Positions 44,072 to 51,993 of a stretch of DNA of 64,000 bases are shown one piece after another. The first letter of the stretch is position 1. Each line of letters starts with the position of its first letter. The position numbers and the translations under genes are program-made. Below the pieces are notes generated by a model. The model was given only the letters and a program-made list of their open reading frames with translations, was not told the origin of the DNA and searched no databases. The DNA is taken from the NCBI RefSeq assembly GCF_003243465.1, contig NZ_QFQZ01000014.1:1-64000 (forward strand), in the 5' to 3' direction. Origin of the DNA: Caulobacter segnis (lineage in GTDB: Bacteria > Pseudomonadota > Alphaproteobacteria > Caulobacterales > Caulobacteraceae).

Positions 44072-44617
44072 ATGACCGGCGCTCCTGACCTTCCGCCTCT
44101 GAAGGCTGTCTTCCTTGATCGGGACGGCGTGCTGAACATCGATCATGGCTATGTCCATGATCCGGCGAAGCTCGACTGGATCGACGGCGCGCGCGAGGCG
44201 GTGGCGGCGATGACGGCGGCGGGCCTGAAGATCCTGGTCGTCACCAACCAGTCGGGTATCGGCCGCGGTTATTTCGACGAGCTGGCGCTGGACCGCTTTC
44301 ACGCCGCCATGCAGGCCCAGCTGGCCGAGCTGGGCGGCCGGATCGACAGCTTTTACCATTGCCCGTTTCACGAGCTGGCGGTGATCGACGCGTTCCGCGT
44401 GCCGGATCATCCCGATCGCAAGCCCAATCCGGGTATGGTCTTGCGAGGCCTCGCCGACTGGGATCTTAGGCCCGAAGAGGCGGTGATCATTGGCGATCGG
44501 CACATCGACGTTGAGGCCGGGGCGCGGGCGGGAATGGCCGGCCACCTGTTCAAGGGCGGAAACCTGCGCGCCTTTGTCGGACAGGCCCTGGGCGAACGCG
44601 TTCCGGCGCTGAAATGA
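44072..44617 (+). CDS. gmhB: D-glycero-D-manno-heptose-1,7-bisphosphate 7-phosphatase (GmhB-like HAD)
   Basis: 181-aa HAD-IIIA phosphatase. FLDRDGVLN holds the catalytic pair Asp16/Asp18; TNQSGIGRG and DRKPNPGM, then GDRHIDVEAG, complete the HAD motifs. In the zinc loop only Cys97 and a His (CPFH) remain; the usual C-x-C before RKP is replaced by HPD (113-115), so the zinc site is altered or lost. It would link the two activities of HldE (15131-16588) in ADP-heptose synthesis. The stop overlaps the next ATG by 4 bp. Confidence 0.88.
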   Translation: MTGAPDLPPLKAVFLDRDGVLNIDHGYVHDPAKLDWIDGAREAVAAMTAAGLKILVVTNQSGIGRGYFDELALDRFHAAMQAQLAELGGRIDSFYHCPFHELAVIDAFRVPDHPDRKPNPGMVLRGLADWDLRPEEAVIIGDRHIDVEAGARAGMAGHLFKGGNLRAFVGQALGERVPALK

Positions 44618-45495
44618 GGGTCCTGCAGTTTGGCCGGACCGGCCAGGTCGCCACCGCGGTTCAGGTTGCGGCCCAGGAACGGGTCACGCTGACGGCGTTG
44701 TCGCGCTCCGACTGCGATCTGGAAGACGCCAGCGCCATCCGAAGAGCGATTCTGGACGCGAACTGCGATCTGGTGCTGAACACCGCCGCGTTTACCCAGG
44801 TGGACGCCGCAGAGAGCGCCGCCGACCAGGCTTTCGCCGTCAACGCCGTCGCGCCTGGGGTGATGGCCGAGACCTGCGCCGCGCGCGGCTTGCCCTTCGT
44901 CCATCTTTCGACCGATGCGGTGTTCGACGGCCTGACGGATCGCGCCTATGTCGAGACGGACGACGCGCGGCCGATCAACGTCTACGGCCGCTCCAAGCTG
45001 GCGGGCGAGCGGGCGGTGCTGGACCATCCCCGTACGGTGGTCCTTCGGGTCTCGTGGGTGTTCTCGCGCTATGGCCGCAATTATGTGAGCTTCATGCTGC
45101 GCCTGGCCCGGGAGCGGGAAGCGCTGAAGATCGTCGCCGACCAGTTTGGCACGCCGACGGACGGCGAGGCTCTGGCTGACTTCCTGATCGAAACGGCGTC
45201 CCACTGGCGAGCCGCTCCGGCGGACGACGCGGCGTTCGGCCTGTTCCATTTCGCCAATGCGGGCGAGACCAGCCGCTACGAATTCGCCTGGGCTGCGATC
45301 AGCCGCGATCCGCACGCCCGCGCCCGGATCGAGCCGACGACCCAGGCGGCGTTCGCCGAGCCGGCGCCGAGGCCGCCACGATCGCCTCTCGACACCACGA
45401 AGCTGCGAGCGGTGTTCGGCTTTCATCCAGAGCCCTGGCGGGACGCCGTCGAGCGGACCGCCGACCGGCTTGTCGCTTCTGGACCGCTCCCCTAG
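44614..45495 (+). CDS. rmlD: Second RmlD-like dTDP-4-dehydrorhamnose reductase
   Basis: 293-aa SDR. FGRTGQVATA replaces the usual GxxGQLG, then NTAAFTQVDAAES, LSTDAVFDG and YGRSKLAGE (YxxxK), with DQFGTPTDGEALADF and ending near FHPEPWRDAV. The overall pattern is RmlD, but the changed nucleotide-loop glycine/leucine and the Ala replacing Tyr in STDYVFDG set it apart from the copy at 27174-28043. Coupled to gmhB through ATGA, so it may serve a heptose- or deoxysugar-linked step instead of rhamnose. Confidence 0.85.
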   Translation: MRVLQFGRTGQVATAVQVAAQERVTLTALSRSDCDLEDASAIRRAILDANCDLVLNTAAFTQVDAAESAADQAFAVNAVAPGVMAETCAARGLPFVHLSTDAVFDGLTDRAYVETDDARPINVYGRSKLAGERAVLDHPRTVVLRVSWVFSRYGRNYVSFMLRLAREREALKIVADQFGTPTDGEALADFLIETASHWRAAPADDAAFGLFHFANAGETSRYEFAWAAISRDPHARARIEPTTQAAFAEPAPRPPRSPLDTTKLRAVFGFHPEPWRDAVERTADRLVASGPLP

Positions 45496-45663
45496 CGCCC
45501 GCGTCTCACCCTGATCGTTTCGGGCGCGTCGTCCGACCCGCTTGAGCGAAGCAGCAGGCGATCTGGACGCATGCGCGCCCGGCCGGCTCTAGCGGCTGGC
45601 GTGTCGCGCGCGCCCGCGATAAACCCGAGGCCGCTTCTTCCCAGAAAATCAGCGCGAGCGACC

Positions 45664-46317
45664 ATGCAGATCTTCCTCGACAGCACCGACACCAAGGTCA
45701 TCGCCGACCTGGCCTCCACCGGCCTGATCGACGGCGTGACCACCAATCCGACCCTGATCGCCAAGTCGGGCCGGCCCATGCTCGAGGTGATCGCTGAGAT
45801 CTGCGACATCGTTCCGGGCCCGATCAGCGCGGAGGTGGCCGCCACCACCGCGGACGCCATGATCGCCGAAGGCAAGAAGCTGGCGGCGATCGCGCCCAAC
45901 GTCGTGGTGAAGATCCCGCTCACCCGCGACGGCCTGATCGCCTGCGCGGCCTTCGCCGACGAAGAGATCAAGACTAACGTCACCCTGTGCTTCTCGCCGA
46001 CCCAGGCTCTGCTGGCCGCCAAGGCCGGGGCAACCTTCGTTTCGCCGTTCATCGGCCGCCTGGATGACTATGGCTTCGACGGTATGGACCTGATCCGCGA
46101 CATCCGCACGATCTACGACAACTACGGCTACGAGACCGAAATCCTCGCCGCTTCGGTGCGCAACGCCGCGCACGTCAAGGAAGCGGCTATCGTCGGCGCC
46201 GACGTGGTGACGATTCCGCCGGCGGTGTTCACCGATCTCTACAAACATCCCCTGACCGACAAGGGATTGGAGCAGTTCCTGAAGGACTGGGCCTCCACGG
46301 GCCAATCGATCCTGTAA
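45664..46317 (+). CDS. Fructose-6-phosphate aldolase / small transaldolase
   Basis: 217-aa TalB/FSA-type single-barrel enzyme. MQIFLDSTDT at the start, GVTTNPTLIAKSG, the Schiff-base lysine Lys83 in VVVKIPLT, NVTLCFSPTQALLAAKAGA and PFIGRLDDYG. ATG 45664 gives the family N-terminus; the frame is open 93 bp further up with no family similarity. Members are either FSA or true small transaldolases; the sequence alone does not decide. Followed by a strong hairpin. Confidence 0.93.
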   Translation: MQIFLDSTDTKVIADLASTGLIDGVTTNPTLIAKSGRPMLEVIAEICDIVPGPISAEVAATTADAMIAEGKKLAAIAPNVVVKIPLTRDGLIACAAFADEEIKTNVTLCFSPTQALLAAKAGATFVSPFIGRLDDYGFDGMDLIRDIRTIYDNYGYETEILAASVRNAAHVKEAAIVGADVVTIPPAVFTDLYKHPLTDKGLEQFLKDWASTGQSIL

Positions 46318-46325
46318 CCGCGCGG

Positions 46326-46360
46326 CGCCTCGCGAACGGGCGTTGCGCGCTCGCGAGGCG
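46326..46360 (+). terminator. Terminator-like hairpin after the aldolase gene
   Basis: CGCCTCGCGA (46326-46335) pairs perfectly with TCGCGAGGCG (46351-46360) over a 15-nt loop, 9 nt after the stop. A T-rich stretch (near 46378-46384) comes only after a 15-nt gap. Confidence 0.6.
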
Positions 46361-46456
46361 GTCGTCTGGGATCAAAGTTTATTTTGCAATAGCGAAGCTG
46401 CTTCGCAGGCGCGAACTCATGCGTTAAGGGTGATCCGCTTACGAAGGGCCACGCTC

Positions 46457-46681
46457 ATGGTTCCCCAGATCGCTGAGACCGAAGTCCGCCTGACCGGTCC
46501 CGAAGAAGCCGACCGGTTCTCGCGCTTCCTGCACGACTTCCTGTCCGACAATGGCTTCCCGTTCGTGATCATCCACGATGCGCCCGAACGCCTTGGCCAG
46601 CTTCGCCGCGTAGTGTTCGAAGAGGTGGGCCTCAGCCTCAAGTTCGCGCGCGAATGGGCCCACGGCCAAGGAACGGCCTGA
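46457..46681 (+). CDS. Small hypothetical protein (74 aa)
   Basis: 74-aa soluble acidic protein beginning MVPQIAETEVRLTGPEEADRF. ATG 46457 is preceded by GAAGGG at about 8 nt; an in-frame TTG at 46343 would add 38 residues that run through AT-rich promoter-like DNA, so I reject it. I do not recognise a domain. It has an alternating alpha/beta look (VIIHD, VVFEEVG) and no signal or membrane segment. It ends 2 bp before the convergent mscS-like gene. Confidence 0.6.
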   Translation: MVPQIAETEVRLTGPEEADRFSRFLHDFLSDNGFPFVIIHDAPERLGQLRRVVFEEVGLSLKFAREWAHGQGTA

Positions 46682-46683
46682 CC

Positions 46684-47658
46684 TCAAGCCTCCGGCGGCG
46701 TAGAGCGACGCGAGCGACGACGCCCTGGCTTTATAAGGTTCAGAAGATGATGCTCGCCTTCCCCCGGCATCGCGGGCGAGGGATCGGCGGCCTTGGCGGG
46801 GCGTGGCGGCGGAAGGTCTTCGCGCAGCGGGTTCTCGGCCAGCAGGTGCGCCGAGAGCATCAAATCTGTCTTCACGGGGCCGAAGTCCGCCGCGGCGGTC
46901 CACACGCGGATGGCGGCCTGGGCGAACAGCTCCGACAGGTCGGTCACCTCGATCATCGGCGCGGGGTCCTTGCGGATGCGCGGATCGTTCTCGGCCCGCT
47001 CGCGCAGGCGCTTGAGCACCAGGACAAGGTCGGTCTTCAACGGCACCTTGAACAAAACGTCGGCCCTGCGGTGGCGGTGGGTCGAATAGTTCAGGATCAC
47101 GTCCCCGAACACCTTGCTGTTGGGGATCATCACCTTGACGTTGTCAGGGGTGGCGATCTCGGTAAACAGCAGGTCCAGCGACTTGACCGTGCCCTGGCGG
47201 GTCGCGGTCTCGATCACGTCGCCGACGCGGTAGGGGCGGAACAGCAGGATCATCACGCCCGCCGCGACATTCGACAGGGCGCCTTGCAGCGCCAGGCCGA
47301 TGGCCAGCGAGGCCGCGCCAAGGACCGCGAGGATCGACGTGGTCTGGACGCCCAGCTGCTGAAGGACCGCGACAAGACCCACCGCGATGATGGCGTAGCG
47401 GGCCAATGAGGCGCTGAAGCTTTCCAGCGTCGGGTCGGGCGAGTTGCGGTGAACGCGGCTCAAGGTGCGTCGCATGAACCGCGCGGCCCAGCCCGCCGCC
47501 CAGAACGTCACCGCCAGAGTCAGGCCCGCGACCACCAGATTGACGGCGAGGCCGCCCAGCCAGTCGAGGAAGTGGCCGAACATGGTCTCGTCGGCCCTCA
47601 CGTTCATGAGCGACGGCAACGGCGTATTGGCCGGGATCGGGCTGGGCTTTGTCTGCAT
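46684..47658 (-). CDS. MscS-family mechanosensitive channel
   Basis: 324-aa small-conductance mechanosensitive channel. Three transmembrane helices lie at about 35-58, 84-103 and 110-135. The pore helix has the small-residue pattern AASLAIGLALQGALSNVAAG. The beta domain follows with RPYRVGDVIET, VMIPNSKVFGDVILNYS. The C-terminus (about 285-324) is Pro-rich then basic. Protects against hypo-osmotic lysis. In-frame Met18 could also start it. Confidence 0.92.
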   Translation of the reverse strand: MQTKPSPIPANTPLPSLMNVRADETMFGHFLDWLGGLAVNLVVAGLTLAVTFWAAGWAARFMRRTLSRVHRNSPDPTLESFSASLARYAIIAVGLVAVLQQLGVQTTSILAVLGAASLAIGLALQGALSNVAAGVMILLFRPYRVGDVIETATRQGTVKSLDLLFTEIATPDNVKVMIPNSKVFGDVILNYSTHRHRRADVLFKVPLKTDLVLVLKRLRERAENDPRIRKDPAPMIEVTDLSELFAQAAIRVWTAAADFGPVKTDLMLSAHLLAENPLREDLPPPRPAKAADPSPAMPGEGEHHLLNLIKPGRRRSRRSTPPEA

Positions 47659-47806
47659 GAAGGTCTCGATAGGCGCCCCCGCGCCTTCGGGTCAACGACA
47701 GGCGCCGTCAATGGTTCCGCTTGCGCGCGTCGGCCAAGCGTGTGGAAACAGTCGGTTACATCAATTGGCTCGAATTCGTCATGAACGAAGACTAAGAGCG
47801 CCGCCC

Positions 47807-48967
47807 ATGAGCATGCCCTTCATCGACCTCGGCGCGCAGCAGCGCCGGATTCGCGACAAGATCGACGCCGCCATCGCTCAGGTGCTGGACAGCGGCGCCT
47901 ATGTCATGGGCCCGCAGGTGCGGGCGTTCGAGGCCAAGCTCGCCGAATTCGGCCAGGCCAAGCTCGCTCTGTCCTGCGCCAACGGCACCGACGCCATCGC
48001 CCTGCCGCTGATGGCTTGGGACATCGGTCCCGGCGACGCGGTGTTCTGCCCGTCCTTCACCTTCGCCGCGACCCCGGAAGTCGTGCCGTGGGTGGGCGCG
48101 ACCCCGGTGTTCGTCGATATCCTGCCTGACACCTACAATCTCGATCCGGCCAGGCTGGACGCGGCCATCGCCGCCGTGAAGGCCGAGGGCAAGCTGACGC
48201 CCAAGGTCGTGATCGCCGTCGACCTGTTCGGCCAGCCCGCCGACTATCCGGCGATCAAGGCCATCTGTGACCGCGAAGGCCTGAAGCTGATCGCCGACAG
48301 CGCCCAGGGCTTTGGTTGCACGCTGGACGGCAAGCACCCGCTGCACTGGGCGGATGTCGCCACCACCAGCTTCTTCCCGGCCAAGCCGCTGGGCTGTTAC
48401 GGCGACGGCGGGGCGGTGCTGACCAATGACGCCACGCTCTGGGACCTGATGGACAGCTACCGCGTCCACGGCAAGGCCGTCGGCCCCGACCTGGCCGGCA
48501 AGACCTTCGACCATGACCCCAAGTACCTGAACACCCGCATCGGCATGAACTCGCGCCTCGATACGATCCAGGCCGCGATCCTGATCGAGAAGCTGGCGAT
48601 CTTCGCCGAGGAGATCGCGCTGCGGCAGGTCGTCGCCGACCGCTACGCCGAAGGCCTGAAGGGCGCGGTGATCTCGACGCCGGCGGTGATCGAGGGCGGC
48701 GTTTCGGTGTGGGCGCAGTACGTTATCGAGCACCGCGACCGCGACGGGCTGGCCGCGCACCTGAAGGCGCAAGGCGTTCCGACAGCCGTCTACTACCCCG
48801 TCCCCATGCACGTGCAGGCGCCTTACGCGGCCTTCCCGCGCGGCGCCGGCGGCCTGCCCGTGACCGAGGCCAGGGCCGAGACCGTGCTGGCGTTGCCGAT
48901 GCACCCCTACCTGGGCGAGGCGGACCAGCAGAAGATCATCGACGCCATCCGGTCGTTCGAGGCCTAA
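47807..48967 (+). CDS. DegT/DnrJ/EryC1/StrS aminotransferase, WbpE-like
   Basis: 386-aa PLP sugar aminotransferase. FIDLGAQQRRIRDKID at the start, SCANGTDAIALPLMAW, PSFTFAATPEVV, ADSAQGFG (Asp164 contacts PLP nitrogen) and FFPAKPLGCYGDGGA with PLP lysine Lys193. The pattern is closest to WbpE/WlbC, which aminates the 3-keto position of UDP-GlcNAcA for O-antigen sugars; that substrate is inference. ATG 47807 gives the correct N-terminus. Overlaps the convergent MFS gene by 4 bp. Confidence 0.9.
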   Translation: MSMPFIDLGAQQRRIRDKIDAAIAQVLDSGAYVMGPQVRAFEAKLAEFGQAKLALSCANGTDAIALPLMAWDIGPGDAVFCPSFTFAATPEVVPWVGATPVFVDILPDTYNLDPARLDAAIAAVKAEGKLTPKVVIAVDLFGQPADYPAIKAICDREGLKLIADSAQGFGCTLDGKHPLHWADVATTSFFPAKPLGCYGDGGAVLTNDATLWDLMDSYRVHGKAVGPDLAGKTFDHDPKYLNTRIGMNSRLDTIQAAILIEKLAIFAEEIALRQVVADRYAEGLKGAVISTPAVIEGGVSVWAQYVIEHRDRDGLAAHLKAQGVPTAVYYPVPMHVQAPYAAFPRGAGGLPVTEARAETVLALPMHPYLGEADQQKIIDAIRSFEA

Positions 48968-50139
48968 GCGACTTTCAAGCCGCGCCGACGGACGAGGTTG
49001 ACCAGCTGGAGAACGGTCGCCGCCGCCGTCAGGCCGACGCCGAGGGCGCAGACACCGGTCCAGCCGGCGCTCTTCCACGCGAAGGCGGCAGCGGCCGAGC
49101 CCGCGGCGCCGCCCAGAAACATGCCGCCCATGAAGACGGTGTTGATCCGGGAGCGGGCTTCGGGCCGCAGCGCGTAGACGACGTGCTGGTTCGAGACGAG
49201 GGCGCTCTGCACCGCGAAATCCAGCAGGATGACGCCGGCGACCAGACCCGGGATCGCATTCCACAGGCCGAACACCAGCCACGACACCAGGGCCAGGCCC
49301 GCGCCGAAGGCGATGATCGGGCGGGGACCACGCTTGTCCGCGATGCGACCCGCCATCGGCGCGGCCAGAATGCCGACCGCGCCGATGACGCCGAACAGGC
49401 CCGCGACGTCGGCGCCCAGATGGAAGCGCGGCTCCTGCAGGTGCAGGGCCAGGGTCGTCCAGAAGGCCGTGAAGGTCGCGAACAGCAGCGCTTGGGTGGC
49501 GACGGCGAGGCGTAGCGCGCCGAACTCGCCCCACAGGCGACGCAGGGAGCCAATCAGGGCGCCGTAGGACAGGCCTGCCTGCGGATGGCTGCGCGGCAGC
49601 TTCAGCGCCATCCAGCCGCCCGCAGCCAGCGCCATGGGCGCGCCCAGCCAGAACATCGCCCGCCAGCCGGCGTGCTCGGCGACGAAGCCGGCGAGCGTCC
49701 GGCTCAGCAGGATGCCGCACAGGAGGCCAGCCATGACCGTGCCGACGGTCGCGCCGCGTCGCTCCGGCGAAGACAGGTGCGCGGCGAAGGGCACGATCTG
49801 CTGCGCCACGGTGGAGGCCGCGCCGACCAGCAGCGAGGTCAGGATCATAAGTCCGGCCGTCGGCGCGATCGCCGCCGCGACGAGGGCGACCGCCAAGGCC
49901 AGGAATTGCAGGACGATCAGTCGCCGCCGCTCGACCAGGTCGCCCAGCGGCACCAGCAGAAACAGACCTGCCGCGTAGCCCAGTTGCGTTGCGGTCGGGA
50001 CCATCGCCGTCAGACCGCTGGGCACGTCGCGCAGCATCAAGCCGAGCATCGGCTGGTTGTAGTAGATGTTGGCGACGCCAATCCCCGTGGCCGCGGCCAT
50101 GGCGAGGGTCAGTCCGACGGTTTCCGAGGCTTGGGTCAT
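48964..50139 (-). CDS. MFS transporter
   Basis: 391-aa major-facilitator permease with about 12 hydrophobic helices. The N-terminal half has NIYYNQPMLGLMLRDV and, in loop 2-3, VPLGDLVERRRLIV, the conserved MFS signature; the second half has GRIADKRGPRPII. The NxYYNQP N-terminus is typical of a drug/metabolite efflux subgroup. It follows the ligase gene by 89 bp in the same direction. Substrate unknown. Confidence 0.9.
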   Translation of the reverse strand: MTQASETVGLTLAMAAATGIGVANIYYNQPMLGLMLRDVPSGLTAMVPTATQLGYAAGLFLLVPLGDLVERRRLIVLQFLALAVALVAAAIAPTAGLMILTSLLVGAASTVAQQIVPFAAHLSSPERRGATVGTVMAGLLCGILLSRTLAGFVAEHAGWRAMFWLGAPMALAAGGWMALKLPRSHPQAGLSYGALIGSLRRLWGEFGALRLAVATQALLFATFTAFWTTLALHLQEPRFHLGADVAGLFGVIGAVGILAAPMAGRIADKRGPRPIIAFGAGLALVSWLVFGLWNAIPGLVAGVILLDFAVQSALVSNQHVVYALRPEARSRINTVFMGGMFLGGAAGSAAAAFAWKSAGWTGVCALGVGLTAAATVLQLVNLVRRRGLKVA

Positions 50140-50228
50140 GCGAGACTCCGGGCGAGCGCCTGGCGGCCGATCCAGCCGCGACGCGAGGCGACGCCTGGCG
50201 GCCTATATAGGCGCCCGCGCCCTGTCGC

Positions 50229-51839
50229 CTAGTCGAGCATCGCCTCCAGGGTGGCGAGTTCATCGGCTTCGCGGGCGGGTTTGTCCCAGCGAATGCGATT
50301 GATGCGTGGAAAGCGCATGGCGACACCAGACTTGTGGCGGGTCGAGCGCTGCAGGCCTTCAAAGGCGACTTCGAAAACCAGTCCGAAGTCGAGGTCGGCG
50401 CGCACCGAGCGCACGGGGCCGAAGCGCTCGATCGTGTGGTCGCGGACGAACTTGTCGATCTGCTTCAGCTCCTCGTCGGTGAAGCCGAAATAGGCCTTGC
50501 CGACCGGGGTCAGGCTGCGCCGGCCCTCCTCGTCCTCGCGCCAGACGCCGAAGGTGTAGTCGGAATAAAAGCTCGAGCGTTTGCCGTGGCCGCGCTGGGC
50601 GTACATCAGCACCGCGTCGATCAGATGGGGATCGCGCTTCCATTTGAACCAGGGACCTTTAGGGCGTCCCGGCTCGTAGACGCTGTCTCGCCGCTTGAGC
50701 ATCAGGCCCTCGGAGAGGCGGGCGTCGCCTTCCGGCGGCTTGAGGCGCAGGGCGGCGAGTTCCTCCCAGGTCGCGAACGGCTGGAGGGGCGACAGGTCGA
50801 TCCGCCGGGTCTTCAGGCCGCCGACGAAGGCCTCCAGCCGCGCGCGACGCTCGACGAAGGGCAGGCCGCGTAGGTCTTCCTCGCCGTCGAGCAGCAGGTC
50901 GTAGGCGCGGATGCCCGCCGGGAAGTTCGCCAGCTGCTTGCCGTCCACGGTCTTGCGGTTCAGGCGCTGCTGCAGGTCGCCGAACGGGGCCAGGGCGCCG
51001 TCGCGCAGGACCAGCAGCTCCCCGTCGATCGCGCCTTCGAAGTCCAGGGCGTCGATCACGTCGGGAAAGCTGGCCGAGATGTCGTCGCCGGTGCGGGTAT
51101 AGAGCTTGCGCTGGCCGCGCTCGCTGACCGCCTGGACGCGGATGCCGTCCCACTTCCACTCGGCGATGTAGTCGGCCGGGGCGAGCTTGGCGAAGTCGAC
51201 GGCCTCGTCGATCGGCTGAGCCAGCATCACCGGCCGGAAGCGGCCCGGCGCGTCGGGCGAGGGGCGCTCGGAGCGGCCTTCCAGCCAGGCGAACAGGTCG
51301 CCATACGGCGGACTCATCGCATGCCAGACCTCCTCGATCTCGCCGATCTCGACGCCGCCGAAGTTAGCGCAGGCCTGTTTGGCCAGGCGCGAGGACACCC
51401 CAACCCGCAAGCCGCCGGTCATCAGTTTCAACAGCGCCCAGCGCCCGTCGGGATCCAGGGCGTCGAGCCACCCTTCGATCAGCCGCTGAACCTCGGCGCG
51501 GGAGGCCGAGTGCAGGGCGTCGATCACCTCGGAGAGCTCGGGTGGTCGGTTCGCCCCGGGCTTGGCGGGCCAGACCAGGGCGACGGTCTCGGCGAGGTCC
51601 CCGACGTAGTCGTAGGACCAGCCGAACAGCTGGGCGTCCATCCTCGCCTCGACCGCCTTGCGGATGAAGGCGGGCTTGGCGGCGTTGAACGACAAGGCGC
51701 CCGTGAGCGCCGCCAGGGCGTAGCCGCGATCGGGATCCGGCGTCTGGCGCAGGTGGTCCTCGATCAGGGTCAGCTTGGCGTTGCGCGAGCTGGTCAGGGA
51801 CAGCCGGTCGAGCAGGTGGGCGAAGGCGCGCATGGACAT
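50229..51839 (-). CDS. ATP-dependent DNA ligase (ligase-associated repair type)
   Basis: 536-aa eukaryote-like ATP-dependent DNA ligase. The N-terminal DNA-binding domain (1-200) precedes the adenylation motif IAEWKWDGIRVQ with the lysine nucleophile (motif I), then EGAIDGELLV (motif IIIa/IV region), SEGLMLKRRDSVYEPGRPKGPWFKWKR (motifs IV-V) and an OB-fold domain to about 510. It is a cytosolic nick-sealing enzyme supplementing NAD-dependent LigA. It belongs with the exonuclease at 10791-11804, here separated by 38 kb. No Ku gene is visible. Confidence 0.93.
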   Translation of the reverse strand: MSMRAFAHLLDRLSLTSSRNAKLTLIEDHLRQTPDPDRGYALAALTGALSFNAAKPAFIRKAVEARMDAQLFGWSYDYVGDLAETVALVWPAKPGANRPPELSEVIDALHSASRAEVQRLIEGWLDALDPDGRWALLKLMTGGLRVGVSSRLAKQACANFGGVEIGEIEEVWHAMSPPYGDLFAWLEGRSERPSPDAPGRFRPVMLAQPIDEAVDFAKLAPADYIAEWKWDGIRVQAVSERGQRKLYTRTGDDISASFPDVIDALDFEGAIDGELLVLRDGALAPFGDLQQRLNRKTVDGKQLANFPAGIRAYDLLLDGEEDLRGLPFVERRARLEAFVGGLKTRRIDLSPLQPFATWEELAALRLKPPEGDARLSEGLMLKRRDSVYEPGRPKGPWFKWKRDPHLIDAVLMYAQRGHGKRSSFYSDYTFGVWREDEEGRRSLTPVGKAYFGFTDEELKQIDKFVRDHTIERFGPVRSVRADLDFGLVFEVAFEGLQRSTRHKSGVAMRFPRINRIRWDKPAREADELATLEAMLD

Positions 51840-51912
51840 GGAATGTCGGACGGCTCCGTTCGTTCAGCCAGAGCCAGTACGCACAGTTCCTTCGCGCGCG
51901 GGCAAGGGTCAG

Positions 51913-51923
51913 CCCCCCCCCCC
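51913..51923. repeat. C11 homopolymer tract
   Basis: Eleven consecutive C residues between the ligase start and the gltB terminator. A long mononucleotide run is prone to slippage. It lies outside genes, about 75 bp upstream of the ligase ATG, so length changes could affect the ligase leader. A sequencing or assembly error is also possible. Confidence 0.6.
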
Positions 51924-51930
51924 GCGCTGA

Positions 51931-51970
51931 AACGAAAACCGCCGCGAAAGCGGTGAGGCTCTCGCGGCGG
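51931..51970 (-). terminator. gltBD intrinsic terminator
   Basis: On the minus strand, CCGCCGCGA (complement of 51962-51970) pairs with TCGCGGCGG (complement of 51939-51947) and is followed by TTTTCGTTT. A classic stem plus U-tract just after the gltB stop at 51994. Confidence 0.85.
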
Positions 51971-51993
51971 CTTCGGTCTCCAAGTCTTACGGA

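Noticed and set aside
46343..46456. Upstream TTG extension of the 74-aa hypothetical protein
   Set aside because: The added region is AT-rich, promoter-like and overlaps the terminator hairpin of the preceding gene; ATG 46457 has a better SD.
47792..50362. An 856-codon minus-strand open frame
   Set aside because: It runs antisense to the aminotransferase and out of frame across the MFS gene; both of those have clear family motifs and this has none.
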